Shown here: positions 9,413 to 19,589 of the stretch, one piece after another
How the letters are laid out: each line of letters starts with the position of its first letter
How positions within the stretch are numbered: the stretch's first letter is position 1
Origin: Brienomyrus brachyistius
Taxonomy: Eukaryota; Chordata; Actinopteri; Osteoglossiformes; Mormyridae
Direction of reading: 5' to 3'
DNA: 64,000 nt
Assembly (NCBI RefSeq): GCF_023856365.1
Contig: NW_026042809.1
Span: forward strand, 30,381-94,380
Position numbers and translations under genes: made by a program
Notes under the pieces: model-generated
Told to the model about the DNA's origin: nothing
Seen by the model: the letters and a program-made list of their open reading frames with translations, nothing else
Databases searched by the model: none

Positions 9413-9693
9413 TTATGTTTAACAGTAATATGAACTGGAATCTGCAGGATTCCACAACCAGCCACCAATACCAGCCAGTGTCCTTCCTCTCCAGCCCACT
9501 CATTGTCACAATGAAGGTTTTATTTTCTGTGTCATCCCTGATCAGGACAGGCCTCCCATGCAAACTCACTGATCTCTCTGATGCACAGGAGCCCCCAATC
9601 TTACACCACATCCTTTGTCTTTTGTTGTTTCCATAGTAACACTGACACTGTCTCCATCCACACCCGTCACCTCCTGTTTGTCCACTGACAGCC
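9413..9693 (-). pseudogene. V-type Ig exon b, pIgR/CD300-like, frameshifted (copy A)
   Basis: After a minus-strand acceptor (gtcctccag/GGC) the phase-1 frame reads LSVDKQEVTGVDGDSVSV. The domain then continues in another frame with CYYGNNKRQRMWCKIGGSC, ENKTFIVTM and ERKDTGWYWW. CYYG, the WCK of strand C, a Cys shortly after it and FTVTM...DTGWYW are typical of fish pIgR-like/CD300-like V domains. A frameshift near 9650, at the first domain Cys inside a cagtgt micro-repeat, breaks the frame. The second canonical Cys (YWC) reads Trp, and a further shift is needed for the final LQIPVHITVK strand. The donor is probably GTAATT at 9412. It would be domain 2 of the receptor. Confidence 0.7.
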
Positions 9694-10046
9694 CTGGAGG
9701 ACTTCAACACACAGGTAAAACACTCAACGATTTCCACAGCAATGAAATGTTTATGAATATCAGCCCATTACAACATACATACTGTATGTAAATGTTTGGC
9801 CAATAAACTGACATTTTTTAACATATTGCTTATCATATTTAACCTCATGAAGTCGCCCGATTTAGCTGACACTGTTACTTCTTCCAAGTCTCGTTTATCA
9901 TATTGAATTAAATTAAAATGCAGATTTTTAAAATATTAAAACATTTTTTTCATCAGTGTTTGTGTTAAGGTCCTTCCTTTTTGACTCAGTGACATGTTAC
10001 ATACTGTGCATCTCATTGGCTACAGTCTGCAGTACAGACATCTTAC

Positions 10047-10360
10047 CATCAGTGACTGACAGATTAACCTGATCAGAAAGGCTCCACTGATCTTCACACC
10101 ACACCAGTACCGATCGGAGTCCTCAGCTGTCAGATTGTTGATGGTCACAGTGAAGACTCGCTGGTCAGGATCATCTCTGACTCACACTTTACCCTCCTGT
10201 GGAGAGTCAGTGTGTACTATGGGAGTACATGACCTCACATTATACCCTCTGCACCAGTATTTCACATGAGTTTTATATCTGTCACCATAGGAACATGGGA
10301 TTGTTACAGATCATCCTCTCTGTACACAGGCCCATTTCACTGTAGACACACTGTCAGCAC
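10047..10360 (-). pseudogene. V-type Ig exon a, pIgR/CD300-like, with two stops (copy A)
   Basis: A minus-strand acceptor (tccccacag/GTGC) and donor (GATG/GTAAGA) bound 314 nt. The phase-1 frame contains SVTIPCSYGD, THVKYWCRGY, DDPDQRVFTVTI and TAEDSDRYWCG. Both canonical Cys, the strand C Trp-Cys and the extra Cys after it are all present, as in pIgR-like/CD300-like V domains. Two in-frame TGA stops occur (10311-10313, just before SVTIPC, and 10182-10184, just before VRDD). The exon is 1 nt short of a multiple of three, and the last strand is out of frame. It would be domain 1. Confidence 0.78.
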
Positions 10361-10689
10361 CTGTGGGGAAAATAATTAACTGAATAAGGATTTTCCATCT
10401 TATGACATCTCTAAGTAATTATGCTTGGTTTGTGTAATACTTAGATTAGGTCATGTGTAATTAACAGAACAGTGATGATGTATAAAAGTCAAAGACCATC
10501 ATTTTACTATAAGAACAAGGAAAACAAAACTAGTGTCTGATCTTGGGAAGGGCTTCAGCAGGATGTGGGATCGGGAATCTGAGCCTGGCAGTGTGTTCTA
10601 GGGTCTGAGAGGAAAACCAGGACCTTAAATCCCTAGTAAAAGGCCTAGATGAGGTGAATGAATGGGCTTGTCACTGTGTGGGATGGCCA

Positions 10690-11430
10690 CACCCCTTAAG
10701 TACTATGGCCTTACTTGTAAACATATCCAGTCCTGTGATACAGGCCCTCTCATATTCCCTCTATACATGTTTCCTTTGCGCTCTATTTGTGAACGTTATT
10801 ATGTAAAATATCATTGCTATGCTGGTGATACGCAGCCATATCTGCCATTAAAACCTGGTGACTGCTGCTCTCTGGTGGCCCTTTCTAACTGTCTGGAGGA
10901 TATTAAGAACAGGACAGCAATGACTTTCGTCCAGATTAATGAAAACAAGACAGAGGTAATGAGTTTTGGTCACTGTTCATGATCTCAGAGAACAATTAGG
11001 GCCTCATTCAGAAAACCTCCAGTCACATAATAAAAATCTTGGTGTCATCTTTGATTCATCACTGAGTTTGATAAACAAATAAATGCTGTTGTGAAGGGGT
11101 GTTTCTGTCAGCTGAGTTCAATAGCCTGGCTTAAACCACACCTTTCAGCCAAAGACCTGGAGAGTTACTCCTGCTTTTATCCTGATTGGGTTACTGCCGT
11201 TCTCTGTACCCAGGTTTACCAGAAGCATCTTTATTCTGACTACTCCTTGTTCAAAACGGTGCTACCAGGCTCTCAACAAAAATTAGACACCAAATTTCCC
11301 CTGTGTTGGCTACATTGCATTGGCTACCTGTTAAGTTTTGAGAATTTCTGAGAATACAGTTTAAAGATTTCTTATTTCTTTCTAAGGCGATACATGGCAT
11401 AGGTCCCCAGTCCGTCTCGGAGCTAATTCA
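10690..11430 (+). mobile_element. Decayed LINE reverse transcriptase fragment (copy A)
   Basis: The + strand reads GPLIFPLYM, HCYAGDTQ, LPLKPGDCCSL, NCLEDIKN and INENKTEVMSFG, then after a stop NLGVIFDSS, KPHLSAKDLE and WLHCIGYLL. This is the second half of a fish LINE reverse transcriptase. The catalytic YADD motif reads YAGD and stops break the frame. The clade cannot be fixed by eye (CR1/L2/Rex-like). Confidence 0.72.
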
Positions 11431-11439
11431 GCCTTACAC

Positions 11440-11855
11440 CGCTTCTTATTAGATGCATCTCTGTACTGACCCTGCACACACAGGAACACATTTTATTTAT
11501 CTATTTAATCTGACTATTCTGCTTTGCACATCATGTATTTAACATTTATAGTGATTTTATATTTATTACTAGATTATTGTATAACTTTTGCACTGTTTTT
11601 TGAACTTGGTTGTTGCTTAGTCTTGTTTTTCCATGGAGCACCATTATACCAAAAAGAATTCCTTGTAGGGTCAACCTACTTGGCAATAAACCACAGTCTG
11701 ATTCTGATTATTTTTTGTGTAACATTGTGTAACATTGGCCAATGTCTCTACTTTTACTATATATTTATATTATTTTGACCTACAGCACTTTGGCACAACA
11801 TAGATTGTTTTTAAATGTGCTATAGAAATAAAAATAATTCAACTTGATATAGAAA
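11440..11855 (+). mobile_element. Two LINE 3' tails, one nested in the other (copy A)
   Basis: A first tail ends near 11708 with ggcaataaaccacagtctga and gattctgatt. A second tail, acagcactttggcacaac then tgtgctatagaaataaaa, follows at about 11782-11850 and is the usual 3' end of the LINE whose RT lies just upstream. The first tail therefore appears to be an insertion inside the older element. Confidence 0.6.
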
Positions 11856-11859
11856 CATA

Positions 11860-12595
11860 TTTCAAGTCATCCATCTTGCCGAGATGGGGGTTGCGCTGTG
11901 ACCCCTGGTGGACAAATTATGCAGCAACAGCACTCATATCATGGTTGAAAGTTGTGTCTTTAGTCTCTCTGTTTCTTTTTAGTTATCATTAATTGGCCAT
12001 TATAAACCAAATGCTGATAGCGATTTATCACAGACTCCTGCATTAATGAATTAAAATATTCATGATGAATAAAGAAGATGAATTGGCGCTAATGTGTATT
12101 TTTACTGTGTTATTGATAAGATAAATATTACAGTACACGGATCGCTCTGGTGTCTCAGAAATTGTCTCCATTTTTTCATACCAATTTATCATTAGTACAG
12201 TAGTGCTTGCAATTCACAAATGCTTTGGCCTACAAACAATTTGGTTCGCAAAAACAAAATTTGGTCAATGAACAAACTCGACCAGATTCCTTTTTTATAC
12301 TAGTGTAACACCGGCGGGGCGCATATCCCAGCATGCCCTGCGTACAATTGTAAATAGAAGGACCACGACAGGCACCCAACAAGCACCGAACCCAAATACA
12401 CAGATGGGAAACACAATGTTGTCAGAAGCTGAACTGCGAAATGCAGATGCAGTGAGAGATTTACACACACTAAATACACGTTAGGATCGGACAGGGTATA
12501 CACACAAGACATGGGCAAAGTGTAAAGTGAGGTAGACCTTCAACAGGTCGTCAGTCCATTGTAGGGCAAAGGAAGCTGGAGAATTGCCATGTGAA
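11860..12595. other. Non-coding stretch, no gene seen (copy A)
   Basis: AT-rich sequence with no recognisable exon or element. Copy B has an equivalent; copy C lost 248 bp of it, joined at about 54690 with a 2-bp overlap. Confidence 0.5.
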
Positions 12596-12690
12596 CAGCA
12601 GAAATGTGGTCATACAGGATGTGAGGGTGAGACTGTGTGCTGTATACAGAGGGTCTGACCTCACGGCTTTGTTTCAGTCTTTAGTATTGT
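12596..12690 (-). repeat. Leader-intron block remnant (copy A)
   Basis: Third relative of the block at 2950-3075, in minus orientation: gcagaaatgtggtcatacag, agagggtctgacctcacggc, gtttcagtcttta. No leader exon was recognised beside it. Equivalents lie at about 35506-35600 in B and 54951-55045 in C. Confidence 0.4.
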
Positions 12691-12899
12691 GATGACATTG
12701 TGATAGCCCAGTGATAACTATACTGGATGGGTTGTACCCCTTCAAAGAGCAAGGGGAGATGGGATACCATTGTGGTATGCAAGCAGGTCCTCAGGGTTGT
12801 CACACATGCTTTTCTGAGGTGTACACTGCTGGTTGCTTGAGCCCCTGGATGAGACACTGGTCAGTACCCTGCAGAATCGCTGTGGGCAGTGTGAGGACT

Positions 12900-14150
12900 T
12901 CTGCCCTCTCAGTTAAACAATAGGTGCAGGGATTGAGTCAAATGAGTCTCTCTGCATCCTGCTTAATGATATCAAGGGGTTGTGTAGGCGTGTCTGTGCT
13001 CACATGGCTCTATCAGTACAGAGTGAACTGGCCAGGGATCAGTTTATCTAGACACTTAACCCCAGATAGCTCACATTCAGACACAGTCAACCCCTCTGCG
13101 TCCCTAGACGAGGCCCTGGAACTGGCTTTGGAGAGAGAAATTGTGGGCAGCGAGGTGGCGGGGAACGAGGCGGGAGAAATCAACCAAGCTGTAAACGCCA
13201 AAGGGCTTGGAGGACCCAGGCCCTCAGGTTTACTTCCTGGATGCAGACTGCCTGTAGGCTGACAGGCAGCAGCACCCCCCCCCACCCCTCAATCCTCAGA
13301 CAGTGTCCCAAGTTCACCGCCACCCAGGGTTCCGCCAAGGGCACGCATAGCCGGGAAGATGTGGGCCAACAAGGTTAATTTCCGGAACTTCCTTGGTGAC
13401 ACCGGGGAGGTGGCCCTGCTGCCACCTGCTGCAGAGGTGGTGACTACGGATTGGACTCACAGAGGCAACTTCTGTCACATACCCACCATAGTGATGTGAG
13501 TCGCATGTACTGCCCTAGTCCATACAGGTTCCACTGCAACCCTGGTGAGACCAGACACTGTCTAGAACTGACATTGGTGCAGGTGAGAACAATGACTGGT
13601 GACCTGGCCCCTTTAAGAGGGACGGGGTTGTTCCCTTTTGACATGGGGGGTTTAGTTGTGAATAGTAACTATGTGGATGGCTGACATGCTCGATCCCTCC
13701 ATCCTGGGCCTGAATTTCCCCCGGAGCACGGCATGTGTGCTGGACTTTGGGCACAACATGCTGAGATTCCCTGCGGTCCATGTGTACAGTGGGGCCGCTG
13801 GCCCCGCAGCCTCTGCAGCTGACTGCCCACCCCTTACTGCCACTGGGCCTGTACCTCCACATCAGCTAGAGATCCCTTCCTCTGCTACAGTCACGTGGGC
13901 CCCTGAGCCCACATGTGTCCCCTCCAGTGTTGCGCTGCAGCCTCACTCACTTCACTGGAGTCTAACGGGGTTTACCAGAGCGACTTACCTGAAGCTGCCA
14001 TTGGAGGAGCCCATGATGACCACACGGTTGCCCTTGTGCCACTGCAATCCCACTGCCCTGGTCCTCTACCTCACACCATTGATCCCCTGCCCCACCCATA
14101 CGGTTGTGTGCCTCTTCAGGTTTGCAGCCTCCTCCTGCACTGAGCGGCCA
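12900..14150 (+). mobile_element. Decayed LTR-retrotransposon gag/protease fragment (copy A)
   Basis: A gag-like end (SLDEALELALEREIVG) is followed by a retropepsin-like region. KMWANKVNFRNFLGDTGEVALL carries the D-T-G triplet at 13398-13406. Further on, MWMADMLDPSILGLNFPRS and CVLDFGHNMLRFP match the flap-to-C-terminal part of Ty3/Gypsy-type proteases (ILGLDFL...). Many stops separate the pieces. The residue before DTG is Gly here but Val in B and C. No LTRs or reverse transcriptase were seen nearby. Confidence 0.6.
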
Positions 14151-14183
14151 TTTCAGAAGTTTAATTATTTAATTATACAGTAA

Positions 14184-14880
14184 TACACACGTTGCCAACC
14201 ATTAAAAACATTATCCAGACTTAAAGTCACTTGAATAAAAATATTTAAAAACTTGTTAGCATTTCAATATAGTACCTGGTTGGACTGTGTACTTCCTCTT
14301 TGTTTAAAAATAACCAGTAAATCCTATTATTATCCTGCTACCCCCACTCTACCAAAACTCATGAAATGATATGATACATTTGGAGGAGGAAGATTTCTAA
14401 TAGATCCTTTATACCCACCAACCAGACCAGTATAAGAAGCTGTACGATGTAAAGCCTCTTTAAATGGGTACAGACTACTTCCGCTTATTGTAATAAGTAT
14501 CTCATAAATTTGACTTTACACTTTTGCATGGTATTGATAGATTTTGAAAGTTAATTACTTAACACAATTCTTATTAAAATTGTTTATTATACAACCTGAA
14601 TGTCTCAAGGTAGCACATTAGTACAAAAAACGCTGTATGATGTATTATTGTAGCAGTCAGATGTTATTTTAACCAATGTACAGGTTTACCTTTAATTTAA
14701 TTCTACAAACATAATCAAAATCATTTGTGAAAAAGACATTTAGTCATTTACTAAGGCAGATACAACCTGTGGAAGCACAGCTAAAAGCATACCATCACCC
14801 ATTATAGAGTGACCCATTGTCTTTGTAACTGAGTAATCACAACTAAGTGCAATTTACTATAATGAAACTGTACACAGAAA
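14184..14880. other. AT-rich non-coding stretch with an indel junction (copy A)
   Basis: No gene was seen. At 14305/14306 copy A joins sequences that are separated by 3.2 kb in B and C, with only a single A shared at the junction. Confidence 0.6.
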
Positions 14881-14902
14881 CTGTAAAGGCAAAGGTAATT
14901 TA

Positions 14903-15067
14903 TTATGATGAAATGCTTCCAAAATGCCCAGTGTGCTTCAGCGTTTCTCCTTTTCTCCAGTCGTCGACAGGTCCTGTGTTTATTAGGTGATCTGTGATGT
15001 AGGAGATCCTGAGAATGGCTGCTGCTCCAAGGATGATTGGCAGGTGGCTTTTCCCAGGAACAGCGGG
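14903..15067 (-). CDS. Second transmembrane/tail terminal exon, unidentified (copy A)
   Basis: A strong minus-strand acceptor (ccattacatctccag/CCC) is followed by 54 codons, PAVPGKSHLPIILGAAAILR then ISYITDHLINTG, VDDWRKGETLKHTGHFGSISS and two TAA stops. The stretch LPIILGAAAILRISYI is hydrophobic but contains an Arg, so membrane insertion is uncertain. AATAAA overlaps the stop, the same unusual layout as the exon at 7663-7864. I do not recognise the family. No partner exon was identified between here and the GC-rich block upstream. Confidence 0.4.
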   Translation of the reverse strand, partial: PAVPGKSHLPIILGAAAILRISYITDHLINTGPVDDWRKGETLKHTGHFGSISS

Positions 15068-15129
15068 CTGGAGATGTAATGGTGGGATGGAGAAAATAAA
15101 GTGTAGGGGAATACAGAGTACAAACAACC

Positions 15130-16290
15130 ATAAGAAACACACGGCCTATGGCCATATGTCCACAAGACAACCACCCGCCCAACCCGAGAGGGAGCCCACG
15201 AGGGACTAAGGGGGGCCCAACCCCTGTAAAAGGAGGTCCGCATAGGGGGGACAGACAGCGAGCCCCCCAGTCCCTCCCGCAAGCCCTCCACCGAGGGAAG
15301 CGGGTCCAGGGCCAAAGGGCCCCATCAACCGGGAACACTCCCCTGGCGGACGGTCCCCCCAGCCCGCTCCCCGGCAGGACGGATCACCGCCCACTGTAGC
15401 GACCCGGCACGTCCCCCCCCTCCCCGACACTGCAGGATGATCTAAGGGAGACCCATACAAACAAAGTGCACCCCCCCCCCCCACCACCCAGGAGCGGACC
15501 TGCGTCAACCGGGGAGCGGCAGACCCCCCGCCCAGCCCAGACCGAACCCTACAATTCGCCTAGAAGGGCTCAGAGCATCCCTAGATACCCCGGACCGCCT
15601 GCCAGGGCCCCACCACGGCGCAGCAGAGCCAAGGACCACCCAGCCCGCAGCCCACAAGAGGAGACGGCCCACACCGGCCAGAGCCGTCTTCTACCTGCCG
15701 GGCCACCCCACACGCGCAGGGCCAGAGACAGAGAGTTACGGGGGACCTCTCAGCCCCCACTGATTCCCCGTCCCATGTTAATGTGAAGTGTGCATGTACA
15801 AGTGTGAGAGAGTTGTGTGTTTATGTCTACAATGCATTAAAATTAGTGGGTGCAGATCGAGTATGAGGGCCCCACCACTGGCAGATGGCAGAGTCCCCCA
15901 TCCCCCTCCCTGCACCCCAAGGCCCTAATGTAGCATGGACTGTGTATATAACTAAAGTGCAAAAAGCAGGTGAACAGTCGAGGCACGGGCACCCCACCGC
16001 TGGCAGACGGCAGAACCCCACCTGCCTATACCCACCTCCTCAGCCCTAGTGTCATGTGGTGTCTAATGTGCAAGTAAAACCTCCCCACTGCCCCTCAAAG
16101 CTCTAGTGTTGTATGAAATGTGGTGTCCGGCCCAGGGGAGCAATAAGGGCGTGCAGGAGTGGGCCCCCCCCGGCACCGGGGCCAGATCCCCGACTGGCCC
16201 CGATTAGTCCTCATCCCCGACCCCACACAACCGGCAGGGGCGGCCAACCGAGGGGGTTCAGGGGCGCCACATTAACAATTATTAATAAAC
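15130..16290. repeat. GC-rich repeat-like block (copy A)
   Basis: This is about 1.1 kb of strongly C-rich sequence, sharply different from the AT-rich flanks, with a poly-C run at 15470-15482. Long frames exist on both strands only because stops are rare in GC-rich DNA. The right half has two related modules (about 15866-15987 and 15988-16135), each with caccrctggcagayggcag, a ccctartgt segment and tgcaa/gtgcaaaa. I take it to be part of an unidentified dispersed repeat. Confidence 0.45.
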
Positions 16291-16432
16291 ATTCCACTAT
16301 ACATCTCAAAATTTAGCACACTTAATTCATTATCTTTGATACTGTTTCAAACATTTAATGTTCCCCAAACAGCAGCAGAAGAACCACAGCTTCATCTTCC
16401 TTGTATTTTGGCTCTTCTCTGTGTCAAGAGCT

Positions 16433-16777
16433 CTACAAGCTCAACTTTAATATTAATTTTCCACCACTTCTACATCTTCTATCTATACCAGACCCACATC
16501 TATCTCTACACCGCCAGTTTCCTCTCTGAAGAGTCTCAGAAACAATGCCAGCATTGCCTATCACTCTCACACCCTCCCCTCCCTTACACCAGTCCGTCAC
16601 ACCTCCCAGTCCCCCCATAACCTCCCCAGCCTGGACAGTGGGGGGTGTCGCTGGTGAGCACTCCTCCAAACCTTTCCTCTCTCCCCAGTCGATCACCTCG
16701 TCCCACAGGTCCCAGGCTCCCCAGTGCTGGTCGTTGGTCCAGGAAACAGCTTTCGGAATTTTCATTCTGGTTAACAT
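16433..16777 (-). other. Unidentified 114-codon ORF (copy B)
   Basis: This minus-strand frame has ATGs at 16777 (MLTRMKIPK) and 16765 (MKIPKAVSW). Its N-terminal third is tryptophan- and acid-rich (WGAWDLWDEVIDWGERKG). The middle is glycine-rich and the C-terminus is rich in Arg and Cys. I recognise no family. The opposite strand is also open for about 80 codons but reads as Pro/Ser-rich low complexity. The frame abuts the GC-rich repeat block on one side and the + strand exon at 16788 on the other. It could be a first exon, part of a repeat, or chance in GC-rich DNA. Confidence 0.25.
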
Positions 16778-16787
16778 AATTAACTAG

Positions 16788-17001
16788 CCGTCTGTGATAC
16801 TCTCAAAGCCAAACTAGACACTGTATTTTCAACGTACTCCAGACATTTGCTAAATGCTATTCACCAAGAATGCCTATGGAAAGGGATGGAGCCTTCATTG
16901 GCTGCTCGTGGCATCGAGGCTACTCCGATAGAAGCGGCCAAATTGCTAAAACTGTTTCACAACCTATACAGTAACGCTGGCGAAATCAGGACGCTGCTTC
17001 G
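16788..17001 (+). CDS. Putative internal coding exon, unidentified protein (copy B)
   Basis: Same exon as at 284-497, open through all 70 codons and followed by the same GTACGT donor-like site. I saw no base difference from copy A inside the exon. Confidence 0.45.
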
Positions 17002-18247
17002 GTACGTTATAACATCGCCATGGTAATGAACCCAGCAAACGGTTAATCTTACTTCAACAACATGGGACATTTAAAAAGTAAACGTATAGGGGCTCTTTTC
17101 AGAATAACATCTTCAGATGAAACGCATTACGACAGACCGGATGAGTAAAACCAATCGTATCAACCATAAGGCTTGTTGTTTTTAAGTTTAACACAATTAT
17201 TTTCTCTTACAATTTAAATATAAACAATCACATTACGAAAAATGGCCACAGCATCTACAGTTTAAGCTACTAATTTTAAATATATTTCAATTATATTTTG
17301 CGGCAATATTTGCATGAACTATATCACGACATACAATGAAATATATAATTAACTATGCTAACAAAACATAATCTGAAGAAATAGCAAGAAACATAGGAAG
17401 AGATGCTTCTCACCGCTGCGCCATCGCTCTGTCAGAAAGTTTATGTTCAAACTGCACTGATTTTGTTTCTATGGAAACCAGCGAAATTTTTCATTGGTCG
17501 AAAGGATGAAGATATGTACTGACGCCATTTTCAACAAATGAAAACGAGAATTAATTGTCAGGGCGGGACGAATTTGAAGGTGAACCAATCAATAGTAGTA
17601 TGTTTAGCTCGTGCTTGTTTTGGCTGAGCGTGATTGGATTTGTTGATCTAACCGCCTTCAAGCCCGTAAACCATGTATCTACTTGTCAATGGGAAACCAC
17701 GCAGTTCTGTCTATAAATACTGACTGTAATTTTTTTATGACATTATGTCTTTGCTACGCAGTATTACGGTAATGCGTAATACCGCGATGTTTGGGGTGCC
17801 CCGCTGTTTTTTTTCCATAGCTGACGAACGCAATTAGCATTTTAGCCACGTTGGTAGGTACGCTTTTGAGAAAGAACACTATAGTTCTTGTTATTCAAAT
17901 TCTGTGTCCTGGTGTTTTTAATTTCTCATAATGTGAACAAAGATATGTCATATACAAGTTTTTTGAGAGACTAAATTTTGGTTTGATTTATAATTTATTT
18001 AATGGTAAATAAAGTTCTTATATAGCTATTTTAGAATTAGTGCAGTCTTTCGTTTAGAATTAGCGCAATATTCTTAAAAACTGCATGTTCAAACCAAACG
18101 CCATGCCATAATAACTGCTTTACAGATATTTCATTCAGTAATCTATGGAGGGTATACTGTAGGTAGGCCTGTTTGTGTGTGATTGTGTGCGCGCGTTTGG
18201 GTGGGTGGTTATGTACATAGTGCTATAAAAACATGTTATTTTGACTT

Positions 18248-18775
18248 TGTAGGGACATGTTTTCGTTCCCGAAAGTAAGAAGATACTGAATTTTATTAAA
18301 TTCTTTGAATGCAGCCAAAGGAATAATTCAAAAAGTCTTGCATTTTATTTGGTTGCTTACTGTTACTGCTTGGTAACTACTGCAATGTTTAAGGTTCCCA
18401 TAGTTGGGATTGGGGTTACGCCCATACAAATGAATGGAGAATCCCCACAAAGATTCAAATACCTACTCTGTGTGTGTGTGTGGATTAGGTGTATATTACA
18501 TTGTGGGGACCAAATGTCCCCCACAATGTGACAAAAACCTGTTATTTTGATGTTTTGGGGGGCATTTTCAGGTACTCACAAAGATCTGTAAATACAGTCA
18601 AAAAACTAAAAATGCCAAAAGTCTTGTTTTTGGTTTGGTTACATATGGTTAAGGTTAGGGGTTGGTAGGGGTTAAAGTTGTCATGTTGGGATTACAGTTT
18701 TCCCCATAGAAATGAATGGAGAGTCCCCACGAAGATATAATTACACAGCTGTGTGTGTGTGTGTGTTGTGTGTGG
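18248..18775. repeat. Dispersed GT-ending repeat modules (copy B)
   Basis: Equivalent of 1741-2280. The first GT tract is much shorter here (ctgtgtgtgtgtgtgg), and several substitutions are unique to this copy. Confidence 0.6.
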
Positions 18776-18778
18776 TAT

Positions 18779-19170
18779 CAGATCAGTCCCTGAGAGTTCA
18801 GTAGTCAGGCGCCATGTTTCTGAGTCTGGTTGTGGAGGCCTGAATGCTTTTCCAGATGCCAGAGTGAAAAGATTATGTGAGGGGTGGGTGCGGTCATCCA
18901 CAATGTTGGTGGCTTTGCGGATGGAGCGTGTGATGTGAATGTCCATGATGGAGGGGAGAGAGACTCTAATAATCTTCTCAGCTATCCTCACTATCCGCTG
19001 GTCTTATGATCTGAGGCGAGGCAGTTCCCAAATCAGACCGTGATGCAGCTGCTCAGGATGCTCTCAGTAGTTCCCCAGTAAAATGTTGTGAGGATGGGAG
19101 ATGGACTTTTCTCAGCTTCCGCTGAAAGTAGAGGTGCTGCTGTGCTTTCTTGACTATGGAGCCTGTGTTG
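18779..19170 (-). mobile_element. Non-LTR retrotransposon ORF2 C-terminal fragment, longer (copy B)
   Basis: Same fragment as 2285-2574, but with 154 bp at 19065-19218 that A and C replace by 3 bp. The extra DNA encodes more of the same LINE on the minus strand (KKAQQHLYFQRKLRKVHLP, then a TFYWGTTESILSSCITV-like segment). Copy B therefore keeps the older state and A/C carry a deletion. Confidence 0.72.
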
Positions 19171-19557
19171 AGACAAACTTGTGTGTTGTTTTTGTTTGTC
19201 ACATAGTGTAAAAATTGCCTAAGGAATCAAAAATGTGGTTCCATGGGGTTCCAGACAGTGACCTTTTTTGGAGACAGTGAGACTAAATTTTATACCTAGG
19301 TGCACCAGTTATGACATTGGTCAGGTAGGCTGTGGTCTGTTAGTTGGTGACAAGTGGCTGGTGATCCATGCAACCCAAGCAGAAGTGAGCAGAACTTGTA
19401 TCAGCCAAATAGACAGGAGAAAGCGGATTTTTCATTGGACTTCAGGACTCCTGAGTAACAGATAAAGACAGAGAAACAGCAAAGTTATGGAGAATCAGGA
19501 AGTAAGTGCCAGTCTGCGCAGATCTGAGGTCAGTGAGACACACATAAGGCTCCTCTG

Positions 19558-19589
19558 ATGCTCCTCTTCATCCGCTGATGGGCCTCCAG
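19558..19589 (+). pseudogene. Broken leader exon, + strand (copy B)
   Basis: Equivalent of 2913-2944, with the same 8-nt deletion. Confidence 0.55.

Larger units (their letters stand above)
1..16504. repeat. Tandem segmental duplication, copy A
   Basis: The first base of the window recurs as the same sequence at 16505, 42603 and 62022, and almost every landmark of this copy reappears in order in copies B and C. Copy A is the shortest at 16504 bp. It lacks the L1 element, the 3.2-kb LINE-tail/Tc1 block found in B and C, and about 151 bp of LINE sequence kept in B at 19065-19218. The true unit boundary is unknown because the window starts inside a unit. Identity between copies is very high by eye, with scattered substitutions and small indels. 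Confidence 0.95.

Noticed and set aside
11524..11778. Hydrophobic 84-codon ORF that could be read as a membrane protein
   Set aside because: T-rich LINE 3' UTR sequence. It spans the ends of LINE tails, with no supporting signal.
13671..14183. 170-codon + strand ORF as a host gene
   Set aside because: The N-terminal third matches retropepsin-like motifs (ILGLNF ... LDFGHNMLRFP). It is part of a decayed LTR element, not a host gene.
14802..15338. Long minus-strand frame (178 codons) through the GC-rich block
   Set aside because: Composition follows the GC-rich DNA and other frames and the opposite strand are equally open. Only the part after the acceptor at 15067 looks like an exon, and that is in a different frame.
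15466..15786. Proline/arginine-rich + strand frame of 106 codons
   Set aside because: Low-complexity translation of C-rich repeat DNA, with no start context or domain.
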